Position numbers and translations under genes: made by a program
Assembly: GCF_014839805.1 (NCBI RefSeq)
Contig: NC_051117.1
Coordinates: forward strand, 2,232,001-2,296,000
Source: Manduca sexta
Taxonomy: Eukaryota; Arthropoda; Insecta; Lepidoptera; Sphingidae
Direction: 5' to 3'
Length of the DNA: 64,000 nucleotides
Shown: in pieces, positions 1 through 11,205 of the stretch
How the letters are laid out: every line of letters starts with the position of its first letter
Position numbering within the stretch: the first letter of the stretch is position 1
The notes under the pieces: model-generated
What the model was told of the DNA's origin: nothing
Databases searched by the model: none
What the model saw: only the letters and a program-made list of their open reading frames with translations

Positions 1-44
1 CTCGAGGCCGAGCACCAACCTGATGGACAGATCAGATTAAAGAC

Positions 45-300
45 ACACACATAAAATCACGCATTTATCCCCGAAAGAGTATGCAGAGGCGTAACCAGGG
101 CACACACTTTTCGCCAAGTGTGTTCCATCCCATGATGTGATAGGGGGCGAGCCTATCGCCATATCGGGCACAAATTCCAGACTCCGGGCTGACACTGTGC
201 AGAAAAACCCAAATATCACTTTGGCCGACCCGGGATTCGAACTCAGGACCTCAGAGCGCTGTTGTACCACGCATGCAGTACAACTACGCCACCAAGGCAG
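45..300 (-). mobile_element. SINE-2, tRNA-derived, full copy with target duplication
   Basis: Read on the minus strand, it starts with a tRNA-like head carrying an A-box-like stretch and a B box (GTTCGAATCCC), followed by a body that ends in a GGGATAAATGCGTGA tail near the left end. A 13-bp direct repeat, TCAGATTAAAGAC, flanks it at 32-44 and 301-313, which fixes the ends and shows LINE-mediated insertion. Related copies occur at about 9.5, 23.7, 29.5, 33.0, 35.8, 43.3 and 59.1 kb. The short open frames on both strands here are SINE sequence, not genes. Confidence 0.88.
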
Positions 301-313
301 TCAGATTAAAGAC

Positions 314-902
314 GTCTGCTAGATTATAAAAAACAGTATAGACAACATGTGTTTTCAGGCGGACGGCGTCGCGTGCCAAAACTAGTATCCAATATACACT
401 TTACTACCCTATCGTGAAATACTATTTTACGGCTTATGAATAATCCATTCAAATAGTTAACGTGATTTGAATTCTGGCACTAGACTACACAGGAAATCAA
501 ATTACAATATGAATAATTCAGCTCTTAGATTTTGATCTAGAATAATTAAATACTAGTGTTGTTAACATTGTGCTGTTTCCGTTCTTCATTAGGTCATAAA
601 TCTATGTGTACGTGGAAATCATGGAATTTCCCGTGTCTACGTAATATAATGGAAGAAAGAACCATTGTTGAAATTGTACATGTTCGTTAACGTATCACTC
701 CAAAACTAATCATCGGATTTGAAATCTTATAACTGAATAATATAAAGCTTTATTTTGTGTAACATAGGGTGAGTGGGGGTCAGATGGACACAGGGGAGGC
801 TGGGCACACGTTGCGCCTGTTCTGTGTTACGTGATCACCATCAGCTCCACGATTTTAAAATGAGAAACTGCGATCAAAAGCTAGTATACAATATTTAACC
901 TA
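314..902. other. Unassigned AT-rich sequence
   Basis: I see no exon, repeat match within the window or RNA gene here. A short GC-rich patch near 770-815 (GTGAGTGGGGGTCAGATGG) is not part of an open frame of note. Confidence 0.5.
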
Positions 903-1192
903 AACTAGCTGACCTGACAGACGTTGTCCCGTCTTAACTATGAATTTGCAGCGCGCATTCTGTCAATCGCTGACAGTTATTTCAAACAATTGACAGTTAT
1001 ATAAAATTAATATTTTCGTTAAGTTTTCTTAAGTTTTCTAATTATCCGCGCATTTTTTTGTTTTTTTTTCTTTCATAAGAACCTTCTCCTGACAATAACA
1101 AACACAACAAAAAATAATAGTGAAATCGGTCCAGCCGTTCACGCGTGATGGCGTGACCAAGGGAAATATGGATTCATTTTTATATATAGATT
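903..1192 (+). repeat. Rep-G, dispersed element with CTGACCTGACAGACGTTG head
   Basis: It begins around GCTGACCTGACAGACGTTG and ends with GAAATCGGTCCAGCCGTTCA followed by an AT-rich TATATATAGAT terminus. A minus-strand copy of the head lies at 42990-43165, and the tail recurs near 16870-16945. Tails of this style are common in insect non-autonomous elements. The superfamily is not settled from sequence alone. Confidence 0.6.
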
Positions 1193-1659
1193 TAAATATC
1201 TTTGTGTTTAATAGAAGCCGTTTAACCTAAGTTTTAAACCCAGGCTTTCGTTACTACACGTTATGAACATTTTATATATATGTATTATTTATTTATGACT
1301 GAATTAAACATTGTCACCGCTGTCCCGAAATCCCTTTTCTGACCCTTGCTACAATTATATTCCTGTTGAGGGTACCCATCCGTTCGTTAGTGTCTCGGAT
1401 ATGTCGTTGAGCTGGCTAGATGTAAATTTCTTAAACGAGTATTCGTAAATAAAAAACTAATAATATTGATTTCATGTTTTGCATTTTAATCCAGTATGAT
1501 TTGTTGATATTATACGGTGATTAAATAAATAAAATACTATATCAGTGCCGAAATGTGAAATTTTTCCAAAGGGAATCCGACACAACAATTAGGTAGTAAT
1601 ATGCAGAAATGCGGTGTGCATACCGTTCTGATGATAATTAGATTCTACAGAAATTTTAC

Positions 1660-1735
1660 ATACAGGGCAGCCGACAGGAATCTAGTTATATGGACCCTAC
1701 GCCACTGATATTTATCATGTAGGCAAACAAATTTG
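1660..1735 (+). repeat. Rep-L fragment
   Basis: The block GCCGACAGGAATCTAGTTAT and the following 25 bases recur in diverged form at about 27890-27935. It is probably a fragment of a retroposon. The rest of 1200-2147 shows nothing recognisable. Confidence 0.4.
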
Positions 1736-2147
1736 CACTTATGATACGTCAAAACAAGTTATTATTATTAAATGACATTTTAAAATCAATTATATAACTA
1801 CGAACATTTTAAATTATGGATAAATTAAACTGTTTGTATTTTTAATCTTATTGTAAATGATTTTCTTCGTATGCCAGACTTTGGTAACATATAGCTCGGA
1901 AAATATTATTCTACCCTAATATTCGAATTTTTAAACTTTGTCCGGCCTCACTAAGTTGTTATGGTTACCCTACTCTGAAACTTTCTAGGGTTCGTACTCC
2001 CCTAAACTCGATACGTATAGGTAAGCACCTACTACGTTTCGAATAATGCCATTTTTAGGGGTCCATACCTCAAAAGGGACCCTCATAGGTTAATTTTTCT
2101 TGTCCACCTGCTAGTCTTCTGTAAAGACAATTTTTCTCACACGTAAA

Positions 2148-2334
2148 TAATAATAATAGCCTTTATTCAGACACATAATTTACAAAGCATGTTAGTAGTT
2201 GTAATTCTAGTTGTTAGTTACTAGACATCGACATCTCGGTCTGTTTGCCCCACTTTGGCAAAGGCCTCCTCCAATTCTTGCCATTTTATCCTGTCGAGCG
2301 CTGTTCTGGTCCATGTTTTCCCCGCTATTGTCAC
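2148..2334 (-). pseudogene. 3' end of a non-LTR retrotransposon (LINE)
   Basis: On the minus strand, 2334 down to 2221 encodes 37 residues ending in a stop. It includes the motif WTRTALDRIKWQELEEAF, typical of the C-terminus of insect non-LTR reverse transcriptase polyproteins. The stop is followed by about 75 bases ending in AATAAAGGC and a (TATT)n tail, the usual 3' terminus of such elements. The 5' part is absent, consistent with 5' truncation during target-primed insertion. The clade cannot be given from this short end. Confidence 0.75.
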
Positions 2335-2339
2335 ACGTA

Positions 2340-2734
2340 GGAGTACTTATCTAGTTGAGATTTATATCAATACTCAGGTTCTTTTTCAGCTTTAAGAAAC
2401 GTTTTGACAATGGGATTAAAACATATGACTATATATATTTTGCGAAGGGAATCAAAACCTACAGGGTATTTCCCTTTGACCTTGAATCACGAAATTGGGC
2501 AGGAAGCAATGTCTTATAGCAAGATTTTTGTTTGTCTTTTAGTAACAAATTAAGCGAATTTATTATCACAAACTTATTATTTGCGGTTGTTGCAATAAGT
2601 GTCTGGAGATCGAACGGCAAAGTCAAGTTGTCAAGTTTGAACTTATACCTTACCAATAAGTTTGTACTGAACTCTCGGTGCACGACTCCAACACGCACTT
2701 CCCCGGTTTTTAAAGTACAGAGTTGTTGATTTAA
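2340..2734. other. Unassigned sequence
   Basis: Overlapping short open frames exist on both strands (2459-2729), but none resembles a known protein and none shows splice-site support. It may be an old repeat. Confidence 0.4.
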
Positions 2735-2738
2735 TTAA

Positions 2739-5470
2739 GAGCGTTTACGTGCCGCGCGTGAAGTCAACTATAGGTAATTCTTCGCAAAATTCACTCACAC
2801 AGAGCCGTTGCGTAGCTGTGTGCGTAGAGTTAGCGCGTCGGCTATCTTTATAGTCAGACCAACCAATTTTGATCTTTTCGCTTTAATTATCTAATTGGAA
2901 TGTAACTTATGATTTATGAATTTATGATAAATGAAGAATTCTATTATTAAATATATAAGAATTCATCATGAAATAGTTTATATGTATCATTTTGTAATTA
3001 TAAAAGAAAATAAACATTTTTAACAAATTTTAACGGCAATTTTACAAATTGTTATTTTCACTTTTTAAATGTAAATGCTTAAAAATTTAAGCATTTGCAT
3101 TTAGAAAGTACCCTTTAGTAAAGTGGAGCTCATCATGAAGCCGAAAGATAGGCACCAGAACTCCGTAATCAGACAATAAATCAGGAAAATTACTGTGCTA
3201 CGATGTTTATAATGGACCACATAATTACTCCATAGATCTGCAATTTTTAATATTTAGCGTATTGAAAGTTTAAATTAAGTCATTAGAAATTACATATTGG
3301 AATTTATATTTTGAGTCAGAAGGTGTATGTAATGAGATGTCAGTTTTAGATGTATAACTAAAAAGTGAGAAATAAAAGATTTCTTTTTTTGGAAGTTGGT
3401 TATATTTTTTTGGATAGTTTTTTTTTTTAATAGGTATTGCTTCTCAGTGACATCGATCATCAATCGACCGATTGTACATACATGTATAACAATTTACCAG
3501 TTTTGTATCCATAGTTTTGCATAATATTTGCGACACACGATGAAGCAAAATAGTTGGTTCTGTACTTTTTTTTGACCAACAGCAGTCAGCTTTGACTGTA
3601 AGTATGGGAATACCGTCTTTTACATCGCTACAGGCAACATCTTTATCAGTTTCTTCTCTAGCAGCCTCTTGCATCCTGTCCTCTGCAGTTAATTTCAATC
3701 ATTTAGCTAACTCGTCGTAACATTTAACGTCTTACAAAAATTTTGTAAAGCCATAATTTGTAGCAAATTGTTTTTGCCTGCAAATATGTTTTTTTTCTCC
3801 TTTATCCCCAAATGGTAACTCATACCTTTTTTACCTGCATAACATTCGATAAGTTAAATTTGGTAAGTTCTATGGCAAAGAAAAGAGTTAGGAATAAATA
3901 AGTAAAGTTGTACGAATTTAACAAAAAAATTGTAATAATATATTTACAATAAAAAAAAAAAACAAAAAATAAGTTAAACATTTTGTTTCGACCGGATTCT
4001 CATGAGCATTGACGAACCCGGTAAACTTTGGAGCGCTGTAACAGCGTTTTAAATGAATGAAATAAAAAAAAATTATAGGGAACAATTTTCCTCAAAAGAT
4101 CACTTACAAGTTACTTTGAGGTAATTTTTTTGTAAAATGTAAAAAAAAAAGTTATAGAGCAAAAAAGAAAACTTTTATAAACATTTTCTCACATTTTTGC
4201 TTATAACTTCTTTAATTTTTAATTTATGGCAAAAAGTTATATAAACATATTTGTAGGCAAAACAATTTGCTACAAATTATGACTTTACAAAATTTATGTA
4301 AGACGCATAGTTTCCGAGATATCGCGAAAAAAGTGTTTTCACCCCTTTTTCCATGATGGCGCCAGGGGACAAGGAGGGCGACCTCACAAACTTGAGATTA
4401 AGCTTCTATTGACCCCCCACACATGTTCTAAAAATAATATTGGGTCCTCTAAAAAATACAAAGCTCATGTAACATTTCAATGGGCTAATTGTTTTTAGCT
4501 TAAGGTTCCATTTTTTTCCTTCGAGTAACTGTTGCTCAAGTATTTAATGAGTAAAAAAAGCAACAACCATAACTACTGACGCATGTTATAACATTAGTAC
4601 ATCAATCTTTTAGCTTTTGCTTTAGCCGAAGTTTCAGCGTTGTTGCGTTTCCTTTTCTTGCCTAGAAATAGCTTTACTTCCCATTGTGTCTGAAACATAA
4701 TAATATAATAATAATTTATAGTAACTACTAAAATTATTGTCACTCATTAAAGAAAAAAATATTTTACTTACTAAAGTACTAAGATGTGGCAATCACTGTA
4801 TACACGTGACTATTTTTTCTACGCACAGCAAAGGCCAACTGGAGTCTGGCCGGAGCGACGAGCGATACGTCCTCTCTCTAGAAAGCCTCAAGGCGGACTA
4901 ATTTGAAACGATTTGCGCGTTGCGTTTTATAGTGGTATTTAAAATATTTATAGAAAAATAACAGAACTAATTTTGTTGAATTTTTAAATTGTATGTTTTT
5001 AAGGAGATGTTCTTCTATTATAGTAATCCAATATTATATTCAATTAAGTAAGATATAGTGATAAAAAAATCATTTAAATGACCAACATTTCTGAAATTTT
5101 CGAATTCTTTGAATTTTTATTTCTCATGAATTAAACATAAAAAGATATATTTTCTCTACCAACTTTTTTTCCTCAGGATCTTTTTAGTTAGATAAAAATA
5201 ACATATTGTTATGTTCCTTAGTGGTTTAAGATATTTTGATCTTCGAAATAGACGTTCGAAGCGCAAATTTGAAAACCTCTGTTCAGTAATCATTAAACAA
5301 TTTACAAATACTCAATAAATCTAAAAATTTTCTCTACTAACTTTTTAGACAACAAAATTTTCTATAGTAATTACTAATTCATATGTTTTTAAAATAATGT
5401 TTTGATGGATATTATCTCCTTCGAAAAGTGCTGTTTTTGAGACATACGGCGCGCGGATGCGTAAACGCTC
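2739..5470. mobile_element. TTAA-flanked 2.7-kb element (piggyBac-type ends), non-coding
   Basis: The sequence is bounded by TTAA at 2735-2738 and 5471-5474. The inner ends are inverted copies of GAGCGTTTACG, followed within a few bases by CCGCGCG on both sides. TTAA target duplications are the hallmark of piggyBac-superfamily insertion. No transposase remnant is recognisable inside, so this would be a non-autonomous copy. The interior is very AT-rich and contains another inverted repeat (3727-4485) as well as two related stretches starting with TTTTCTCTAC near 5150 and 5330. The short matching ends leave some doubt. Confidence 0.5.
3727..4485. repeat. Degenerate foldback element nested in the TTAA element
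   Basis: Inverted arms at about 3733-3793 and 4247-4308 share ATTTGTAGCAAATTG-type sequence. The right end (CAATGGGC followed by TA) resembles the right end of the 733-bp foldback element at 43874-44606, and both carry a GATGGCG-containing stretch and a run of ACCCCCC about 60-140 bases before the end. The left end is not found, so this copy is truncated or strongly diverged. Confidence 0.55.
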
Positions 5471-5474
5471 TTAA

Positions 5475-6805
5475 GTCTCTCCCATTCCCCATTTCTTATC
5501 CTTAGACGTTGGAAACTCACTTCTTGTTCCTAACAATGTAATTCATGAGCAATCCTGCTCCACTTGCCATCCGTTGACCCTGCTTGTTTTTCTACTGTTG
5601 GACATAAAAAAGTTAGTTTTACACGAAAAAAAAATCATTGTATTTTTGCTTTCAGAGTTAGAAATGGGATCTGAAACGAATTCACTGAAGCCTGGTATGA
5701 CTTTAAGTTCATGAAATTTAAAATTAGTTTCTTGTACGTATTGAATTCATGTAAGTTGAGTTGCGATCCTACAATATATAAGTTTGGTTGGAGGACCTGT
5801 TCAAGGAGGGTATTCAGTATTCAATTCTCGACTCAATATACGAATATAAAGAGTTAAACCTTATTTTCATTTTTATATTATTTTTCTAACCCAGGATTGA
5901 AGTGAGAAAGGCAAACGGATCATATATAAAGGTCATATCCATGCGTAAAGACAGGTAAGACATCAAATTAGTAGCTAGCATAATGGTACCTATGCGTTAG
6001 TAGTCCTTTTAAGAAATTAATTTGAAATATACCCCGTTATTTATAATGTTTCCTTTATTATAATTTTCAGTGTGTTTAGAAAGGTCCTTCGACTAAAAAT
6101 ATACATTTTACTTATTGTAACCTGAACTGTAACTTGAATGAAGTTTCTACGTCTCCTTTACTCTATGTTTTAGTTATTTTCGAAAATAAAACGGAGAAGC
6201 CTTAGTCTTGTCTTATAAATGATGAACCCTTTATAAAGACATGTCGATCTATCAGTCCGTATTTAACAATCAATATAAGCATCATTGGTTTCTGATAGCG
6301 CACTTAAGCTTTAAAAGTATTTAAAGATCAATTCGTAAATCGAACAAGAGTCATTTGATTCCAAAAACTCCAGTTATACTACATTTGAAAAAGTTTTGAT
6401 TACAATAAGGCCGTAAATCCAAAAAATAGTGCATCTACCCACAGTACCCTAGCAATAAACGATGGCAGTATTTAGGCAATATAATTTTATATTTTCCATT
6501 CATAAGACGTTCCTTATGGGATGGCTGTAAACGTTATTACATACGATGGCGCATTTTACGGCTACACTTAAGATGCCACAGATTATAAACACCAACGGAG
6601 GGGAACGTGTGAGAATCGTTTCGCATTGTTTGCAGGGGAAATATATTGTGTAACTACTCCGTTGGTTTAAACTTGTAAAAATCGTGAGTAGAATTGGTTT
6701 ACTGTTCCTTTTGATTTATTGAATAAAAGTAATTTATTTTGATTTATTTGATTTATTGAATAAATAAAGTATTTGAAGGTACTTTCGTATAACGAAACGC
6801 ACAGA
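5475..6805. other. Unassigned AT-rich sequence
   Basis: I find no coding exon, no repeat shared with the rest of the window and no structured element here. Confidence 0.5.
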
Positions 6806-6814
6806 AAATAATAG

Positions 6815-6990
6815 GAAAAATCCTTTAACAAAAAATTAAACCGCCTTCAATAACCACTAAAAATGAAAAAATAATTTAACATTACCACACACTGGTTATC
6901 AATTTTAGTGACTAATAAAAATTTTACATTTTTTCGTACATTTTTTCATGTACTTATCTAGCTTAACTAGCAATTTTAATTAGCCACCGA
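6815..6990. repeat. Rep-I, MITE-like copy
   Basis: It starts with AACAAAAAATTAAACCGCC and contains an AACCACTAAAA block that recurs at 17205-17462 and 51565-51735. The inner motif of the other copies (GTCGGTG near TAATTAAAATTGC) appears here as its complement near 6970-6990. Inverted ends are clear only in the 17.2-kb copy. Confidence 0.5.
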
Positions 6991-7015
6991 CTCTAACTTG
7001 GATTCTTAGAAAAGG

Positions 7016-7077
7016 ATGCGCAACGAAGCCGTGACGTCACAGTCGTTACAGGGCGGGAGTGCGAGCAAGATAGCAAG
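7016..7077 (+). CDS. Candidate first coding exon (unidentified gene)
   Basis: An ATG at 7016 opens a 20-codon frame that is unusually GC-rich for its surroundings and ends at a strong splice donor, AAG|GTAAGC, in phase 2. It also contains the palindrome GTGACGTCAC, a full cAMP-response-element core, so it could be promoter or 5' UTR rather than coding sequence. The peptide starts MRNEAVTSQSLQGGSASK and matches nothing I recognise. The next exon is not identified. It is a candidate only. Confidence 0.25.
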
Positions 7078-7424
7078 GTAAGCGTCAACTGAAATATAAT
7101 GTTTTATAGCATGACGTACCATTAACTCCTTTCTTTAACAAAGTGCAAGACTAAACATATTATCAAACTATTTATACATTGTATTTGAACGATAGCAGTT
7201 CACTGCTAAACATGATCAGCCTACAATACGTGCAATTTTTACTGTCTTCAGCTTGTCAAGTCCCGCTTCTGCCTTCTTCGCAAATCGATACTTCGTGGTC
7301 ACGGGTAGGACTGAGCTGTAGGTAGTCTGAAACTCACTGTGTTTTGAACACTGCCGGTCTTTTAAATTATTTTTTAAATTTATAATTACAGAATATAAGT
7401 AAATATTGTAAAGTTTCGGATGAT
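7078..7424. other. Unassigned sequence
   Basis: Nothing recognisable apart from a short stretch near 7290-7320 (GGTCACGGGTAGGACTGAG) that resembles part of Rep-N in the opposite orientation. Confidence 0.4.
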
Positions 7425-7512
7425 CTGATCTGATCTGATGAACACCTACGCCGCGTGACCATGAAGGCTGCAAAGTCTTTGAAACGTCGGAGAAATATTA
7501 TAATTTAAAAAC
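7425..7512 (+). repeat. Rep-N, dispersed repeat block
   Basis: The block containing ACCATGAAGGCTGCAAAGTC and AAACGTCGG recurs in inverse orientation at about 25085-25165, along with flanking sequence (ACCGCA..AATCCGAAAA). It begins with three copies of GATCT. The origin is uncertain, possibly the end of a large transposon. Confidence 0.55.
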
Positions 7513-7514
7513 CG

Positions 7515-8440
7515 CAGTCACATCCGAAAACTATTTTTATTAAGATGTTATCATTCGCGTAAACACCAGAAATTATTATATAACCAAGATATAAAATAAT
7601 CCAAGAGTATATAGACAAACTACGAGACAGGAATGTCGGTTCTGCCCTAATTTTATTATCTATGACGCATTTATGACACTTATGATGAGGTACTTTTCCT
7701 TAGATTCATCGTAAAGGGTCGAAAATGCCTTCAACCATTTCAATAATGGCCAGTTGCGTCAGGTACGTATTTTTAAGGAACCTTTATGACCTTTTTAAGG
7801 GCTCACCATTAAGAATTTCAGATCGGCTTCTGATTTTATAACTGTTTCTTATCTGTTTATATTATGTACAGTCAGCCACAAAGTTTATCAACAAATTCTA
7901 AATTTAAATCGTCTTTAAACTTTTGTGTTTATATCAATAATCGTTTACAAGCTTTACTTTATTTTACACAAAGAAAAAATAATATTTCGATTGTTTATGA
8001 TTGTAGAAGCGTTTTAAAGTTTTTTATCTGTTCAGCTACTTTTGTGACTAACTGTACTAGTATTTTCCCGCAGTTCCAGTCGCATAATAGTGCTATACTC
8101 GATTGCGTTCGTTTTTGGGATCAGAATTAGGATTAATGTTACTTTCATTTGCTGAAAGGATTTCCAGTATTGATTTGCAATTGTCTTACATATTCTTAAT
8201 TTAAAAACGAAGGTAGTTTTTTTAATTTTTATCTTTTCGCACGATCGACACTTTAGTTCGCCCTGTGATCACAAAGGCAGTCTTCAAAACAAGCAATAAA
8301 CCCAATGTAATAAGTTACATTTCAGTATTAAGTTACTTATCAATAATTTTAAACATATTTCAGACTTATATTTATAAAAACAAAACAAAACACGGTAACG
8401 CTTAGGGAATTAACAGAACACAAACAATAAATATAATAAT
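7515..8440. other. Unassigned sequence
   Basis: An 88-codon open frame at 7864-8130 has no recognisable motif and a composition that follows the local AT bias. I do not call it a gene. Confidence 0.45.
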
Positions 8441-8444
8441 ACCA

Positions 8445-8762
8445 GCTTTGTTTTTTCTTTGAATGACGAGACGAGCTTGCCGTTCGCCTGATGGTAAGCG
8501 ATACGACCGCCAATAAACAGTAGAAACACCATCCAACACATTGAATTACAAAGTATTGTTTGGTATTCCATTATCGCCATTCTGAGACATGAGATGTTAA
8601 GTCTTATTGTTCAGTAGTAACACTGGTAACAATGTCTTTCAAACCGGAACACAACAGTGACTACACACTGCTGCTTGGCAGACAGTCATTGCGGTGGTAC
8701 GTAGTACGTACCCAAGCGGACTCTCACATATGAGAGCCCTACAACCAGTAAAAATGAGCACA
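8445..8762 (-). repeat. Rep-B, A-tailed retroposon, copy 1
   Basis: In the sense (minus) direction, copies of this family start near ACTGGTTGTAGGGCTCTC, carry TTCCGGTTTGAA and CATCTCATGTCTCAG blocks, and finish with CTTACCATCAGGCGAACGG, a short spacer and a CAAAGCAATAAAA-type A-rich tail. The tail indicates retroposition, perhaps of a LINE 3' end or a SINE. Other copies are at 8.8, 12.4, 21.1, 24.3, 37.2 and 39.7 kb. Confidence 0.8.
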
Positions 8763-8807
8763 TCCATCATATTATTAACTAGCTCCATAACTGTCCGACC
8801 TACTGGC

Positions 8808-8950
8808 TAGCTTTGTGTGGCCGTTACACTGGCTATAATTTCTTTCAAACTGGACCACAACGGTGACTACACACTGGTATAGCAGACAGACATTGCGGTG
8901 GTAAGTACGCAGGCGGACTCACACATATGAGACCTACAACCATAACTTAA
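8808..8950 (-). repeat. Rep-B partial copy, tandem to copy 1
   Basis: Only the 5' half of the family is present (sense direction minus), from the TATGTGTGAGTCCGCCTG block to the GCCAGTGTAAC block. It lies about 45 bases from copy 1 in the same orientation, so it may come from an aborted or duplicated insertion. Confidence 0.65.
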
Positions 8951-9505
8951 ATCGTTAACAAGTTAATAAATTATAGGTTATGGTAAGAGCATTAAGCCAT
9001 CTACTACATCTGTTGAGTTTATTTTGAAATTTAAAGGTTCTATATAATGTGTAGAAGTTGTTAAACATCGTTTTAATGATATCCATTTTATTAAACAGAT
9101 TTTGTAAATGCACATGATGTAATTACAATAAAATGTTATTAAAAATAATAAACTAAAATTTCGCCATTACTGTAAAAATAATTTTCTTTTAGGTTAATTT
9201 AGCCCATAATATAATGTTGAACTATTTTTGGAATGGTTTACTTGAAGTGGATATTATGTTAACTATGATATTAATCACTTTATTCAAATTAGTAAAACAA
9301 TTTTAATAAAAAAATTGTCAACGAGTACAAATGACGTTCTTTATAGCTCTAGGAAATATCTTTCAGATAACCAGGGCATTGATATAAGACAGGAGAGAGA
9401 GCAGTCTAATGAATAGAATCAATTGATGACCATATTGGTCTATATATAATATGGTCCATTTATAAATACACGCGTAATATACATAATATAATTCATATTT
9501 TTTAC
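8951..9505. other. Unassigned AT-rich sequence
   Basis: No gene or repeat recognised. Confidence 0.5.
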
Positions 9506-9509
9506 ATAT

Positions 9510-9727
9510 ACCCTCTCACGCTTTTTTTCCCTTTTGGCAGAGCTTGCATTTTTCGCCGTGTTTATTAGATCCCATGACTTGCTAGGAAGCGAGACTATCA
9601 ACATACTATAATAAATTACAGATGCTGTAGGGATACGAGAAGAAAAATATCACGGTCCGACCCAGTCGAACTCTAGACCTCAGAGCGGAATTCGTTTCGC
9701 GCACGCAATAACTACGCTAGCAAGATA
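9510..9727 (-). mobile_element. SINE-2, diverged copy
   Basis: The tail, body and tRNA-like head can all be aligned by eye with the copy at 45-300 (for example TATCACGGTCCGACCCAGTC next to a degraded B box), but many substitutions are present, so this is an old copy. Confidence 0.6.
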
Positions 9728-9767
9728 TTCTTTACATAGCCAAATAATATTTATGTGTTCTCTTTTT

Positions 9768-10000
9768 AATAATAATATAATATTAGCCCTGTATTATATA
9801 CTGTCCCACTGTTGGGCACGAGCCTCCTCTTCTATTGAGAGGGATGAGGCCTTAGTCCAGCACGCTGGCCTAGTGCGGATGGGTAGACTTCACACACCCT
9901 CAAAATTCCTATAGAGAACTTCTCAGGTATGTATGTTTCCTCACGATGTTTTCCTTCACCGTTAAAGCAAAGAGTTCTCTTTTTAAAATTGTTTTTTTTT
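9768..10000 (-). mobile_element. SINE-1, head missing
   Basis: The plus strand begins AGCCCTGTATTATATACTGT and continues to CTTCACCGTTAAAGC, which is the 3' two-thirds of the SINE-1 family in antisense. The tRNA-like head is missing, so the copy is 5'-truncated. Confidence 0.75.
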
Positions 10001-10002
10001 TT

Positions 10003-10375
10003 CATTTAACTCATTGCAGATGTAGCAGTCATCTCGGAATAAAACCCATTTTTCATGAAGACATTATCCACATAGTCGGTCCGTACGTTACATAACGCAT
10101 AGGTTTGCGTCCGATTCAGATCACGACTCGGCCGCTGGTGGATGATGTCATACTTTGCATTGTTACATACAACTACCGATATACAAATACATACAACAGA
10201 CGCGTTGCAGGCCGTGTGGATTACCGACAGTTCGTATAACAACTGGGACTTTAAATGGATTTTTAAATTATTGCCTGCCGTTTGAAATTGGAATATTAGT
10301 AAATTAACGATTTTGTTGCAACGATTTTTGGTACCACCTTAAGAAGTATTAGATCTTAATCTTTCATGTTTTGCT
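10003..10375. other. Unassigned sequence
   Basis: A 78-codon minus-strand open frame (10006-10242) has no recognisable motif or splice support. Confidence 0.4.
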
Positions 10376-10525
10376 GCCGTTTTCAATATATGATCCCAAT
10401 CTCAATCTTCAATCTGATTCCGAGAATGAACCAATGAAAATGATTCATTTGTAAGCGATTGCGTTATTTATTGTATACGATTGGTCTACTTTTGAAATAG
10501 ATAAAAAAAGCGATTGGGATCGTTT
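10376..10525 (+). repeat. Rep-O
   Basis: The block AATCTCAATCTTCAATCTGA and the following ATTCATTTGTAAGCG recur in inverse orientation at 37600-37700. A motif AAAAAAGCGATTG follows, which also appears in the hairpin at 37179-37217 next to the second copy. Confidence 0.5.
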
Positions 10526-10529
10526 GTTG

Positions 10530-11028
10530 AAAATGATGGTTGCGATTGTTCAAGGAAGCCTATTTTTACCATAGATATGCCAGTGTAGAATAATGCAAAA
10601 GCTTACTGAAATCGATGACATATTAAATTCGATCCCCAAATCATGACATTCAAATAAACAAAGTCAAATAACCAAATATGTAAAGCAAATAGAGGGTGTA
10701 CCTTAAGTAATACCCTACGCCGACGTAGGTATAAACGGAGGAAGTGGAATATAAGAATTGCTTTCCTATATGGCGTAATAAGAATTTGGCAAAGCAAAAA
10801 TATTTTTAGTTGTATCCAAAGTGATTATTACGTAATCTAGACATTTCATACATTGCCTATCATCTCTACTAAAATTGCAACAAACAACGCTATGGCCGTT
10901 TCAAACAATAGCAGCACAGACTATTATGACATGAATGAAGAGTTAAAATAAGAAACGAGGTTAATCGGTTTCCTTTAGTTTTCTACCGACCTTTGTCCTT
11001 ACTGGAATAAAAGTACTTAAATCCCTAA
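10530..11028. other. Unassigned sequence
   Basis: The minus-strand frame at 10603-10797 is without recognisable motif. Nothing else is seen. Confidence 0.4.
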
Positions 11029-11029
11029 A

Positions 11030-11205
11030 GCGACGATTGCTCAGTTGAGTGTGGAATGGACTGCCGAGACGAATATTTTCGTCGATAGGTGATAGGCTCG
11101 TCCTCTATCATATGGGGATGGAAACACATGGCGAAAATTGAGGGCTCTATACGGCCCTGTAGTTACCCTTTCAGGGATAAAGATAAGATGTGGGTGCGTG
11201 TGAAA
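11030..11205 (+). mobile_element. Chimeric SINE: SINE-1 head joined to SINE-2 body
   Basis: The first ~50 bases (GTGGAATGGACTGCCGAGAC preceded by a degraded A box) match the tRNA-like head of SINE-1. From about 11088 the sequence switches to the SINE-2 body, with GTGATAGGCTCGTCCTCTAT, a GGAAACACATGGCGAAAA block and a CAGGGATAAAG tail. The B-box region and the SINE-1 body are missing. Template switching by the LINE reverse transcriptase, or insertion plus deletion, could produce this. Confidence 0.6.
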
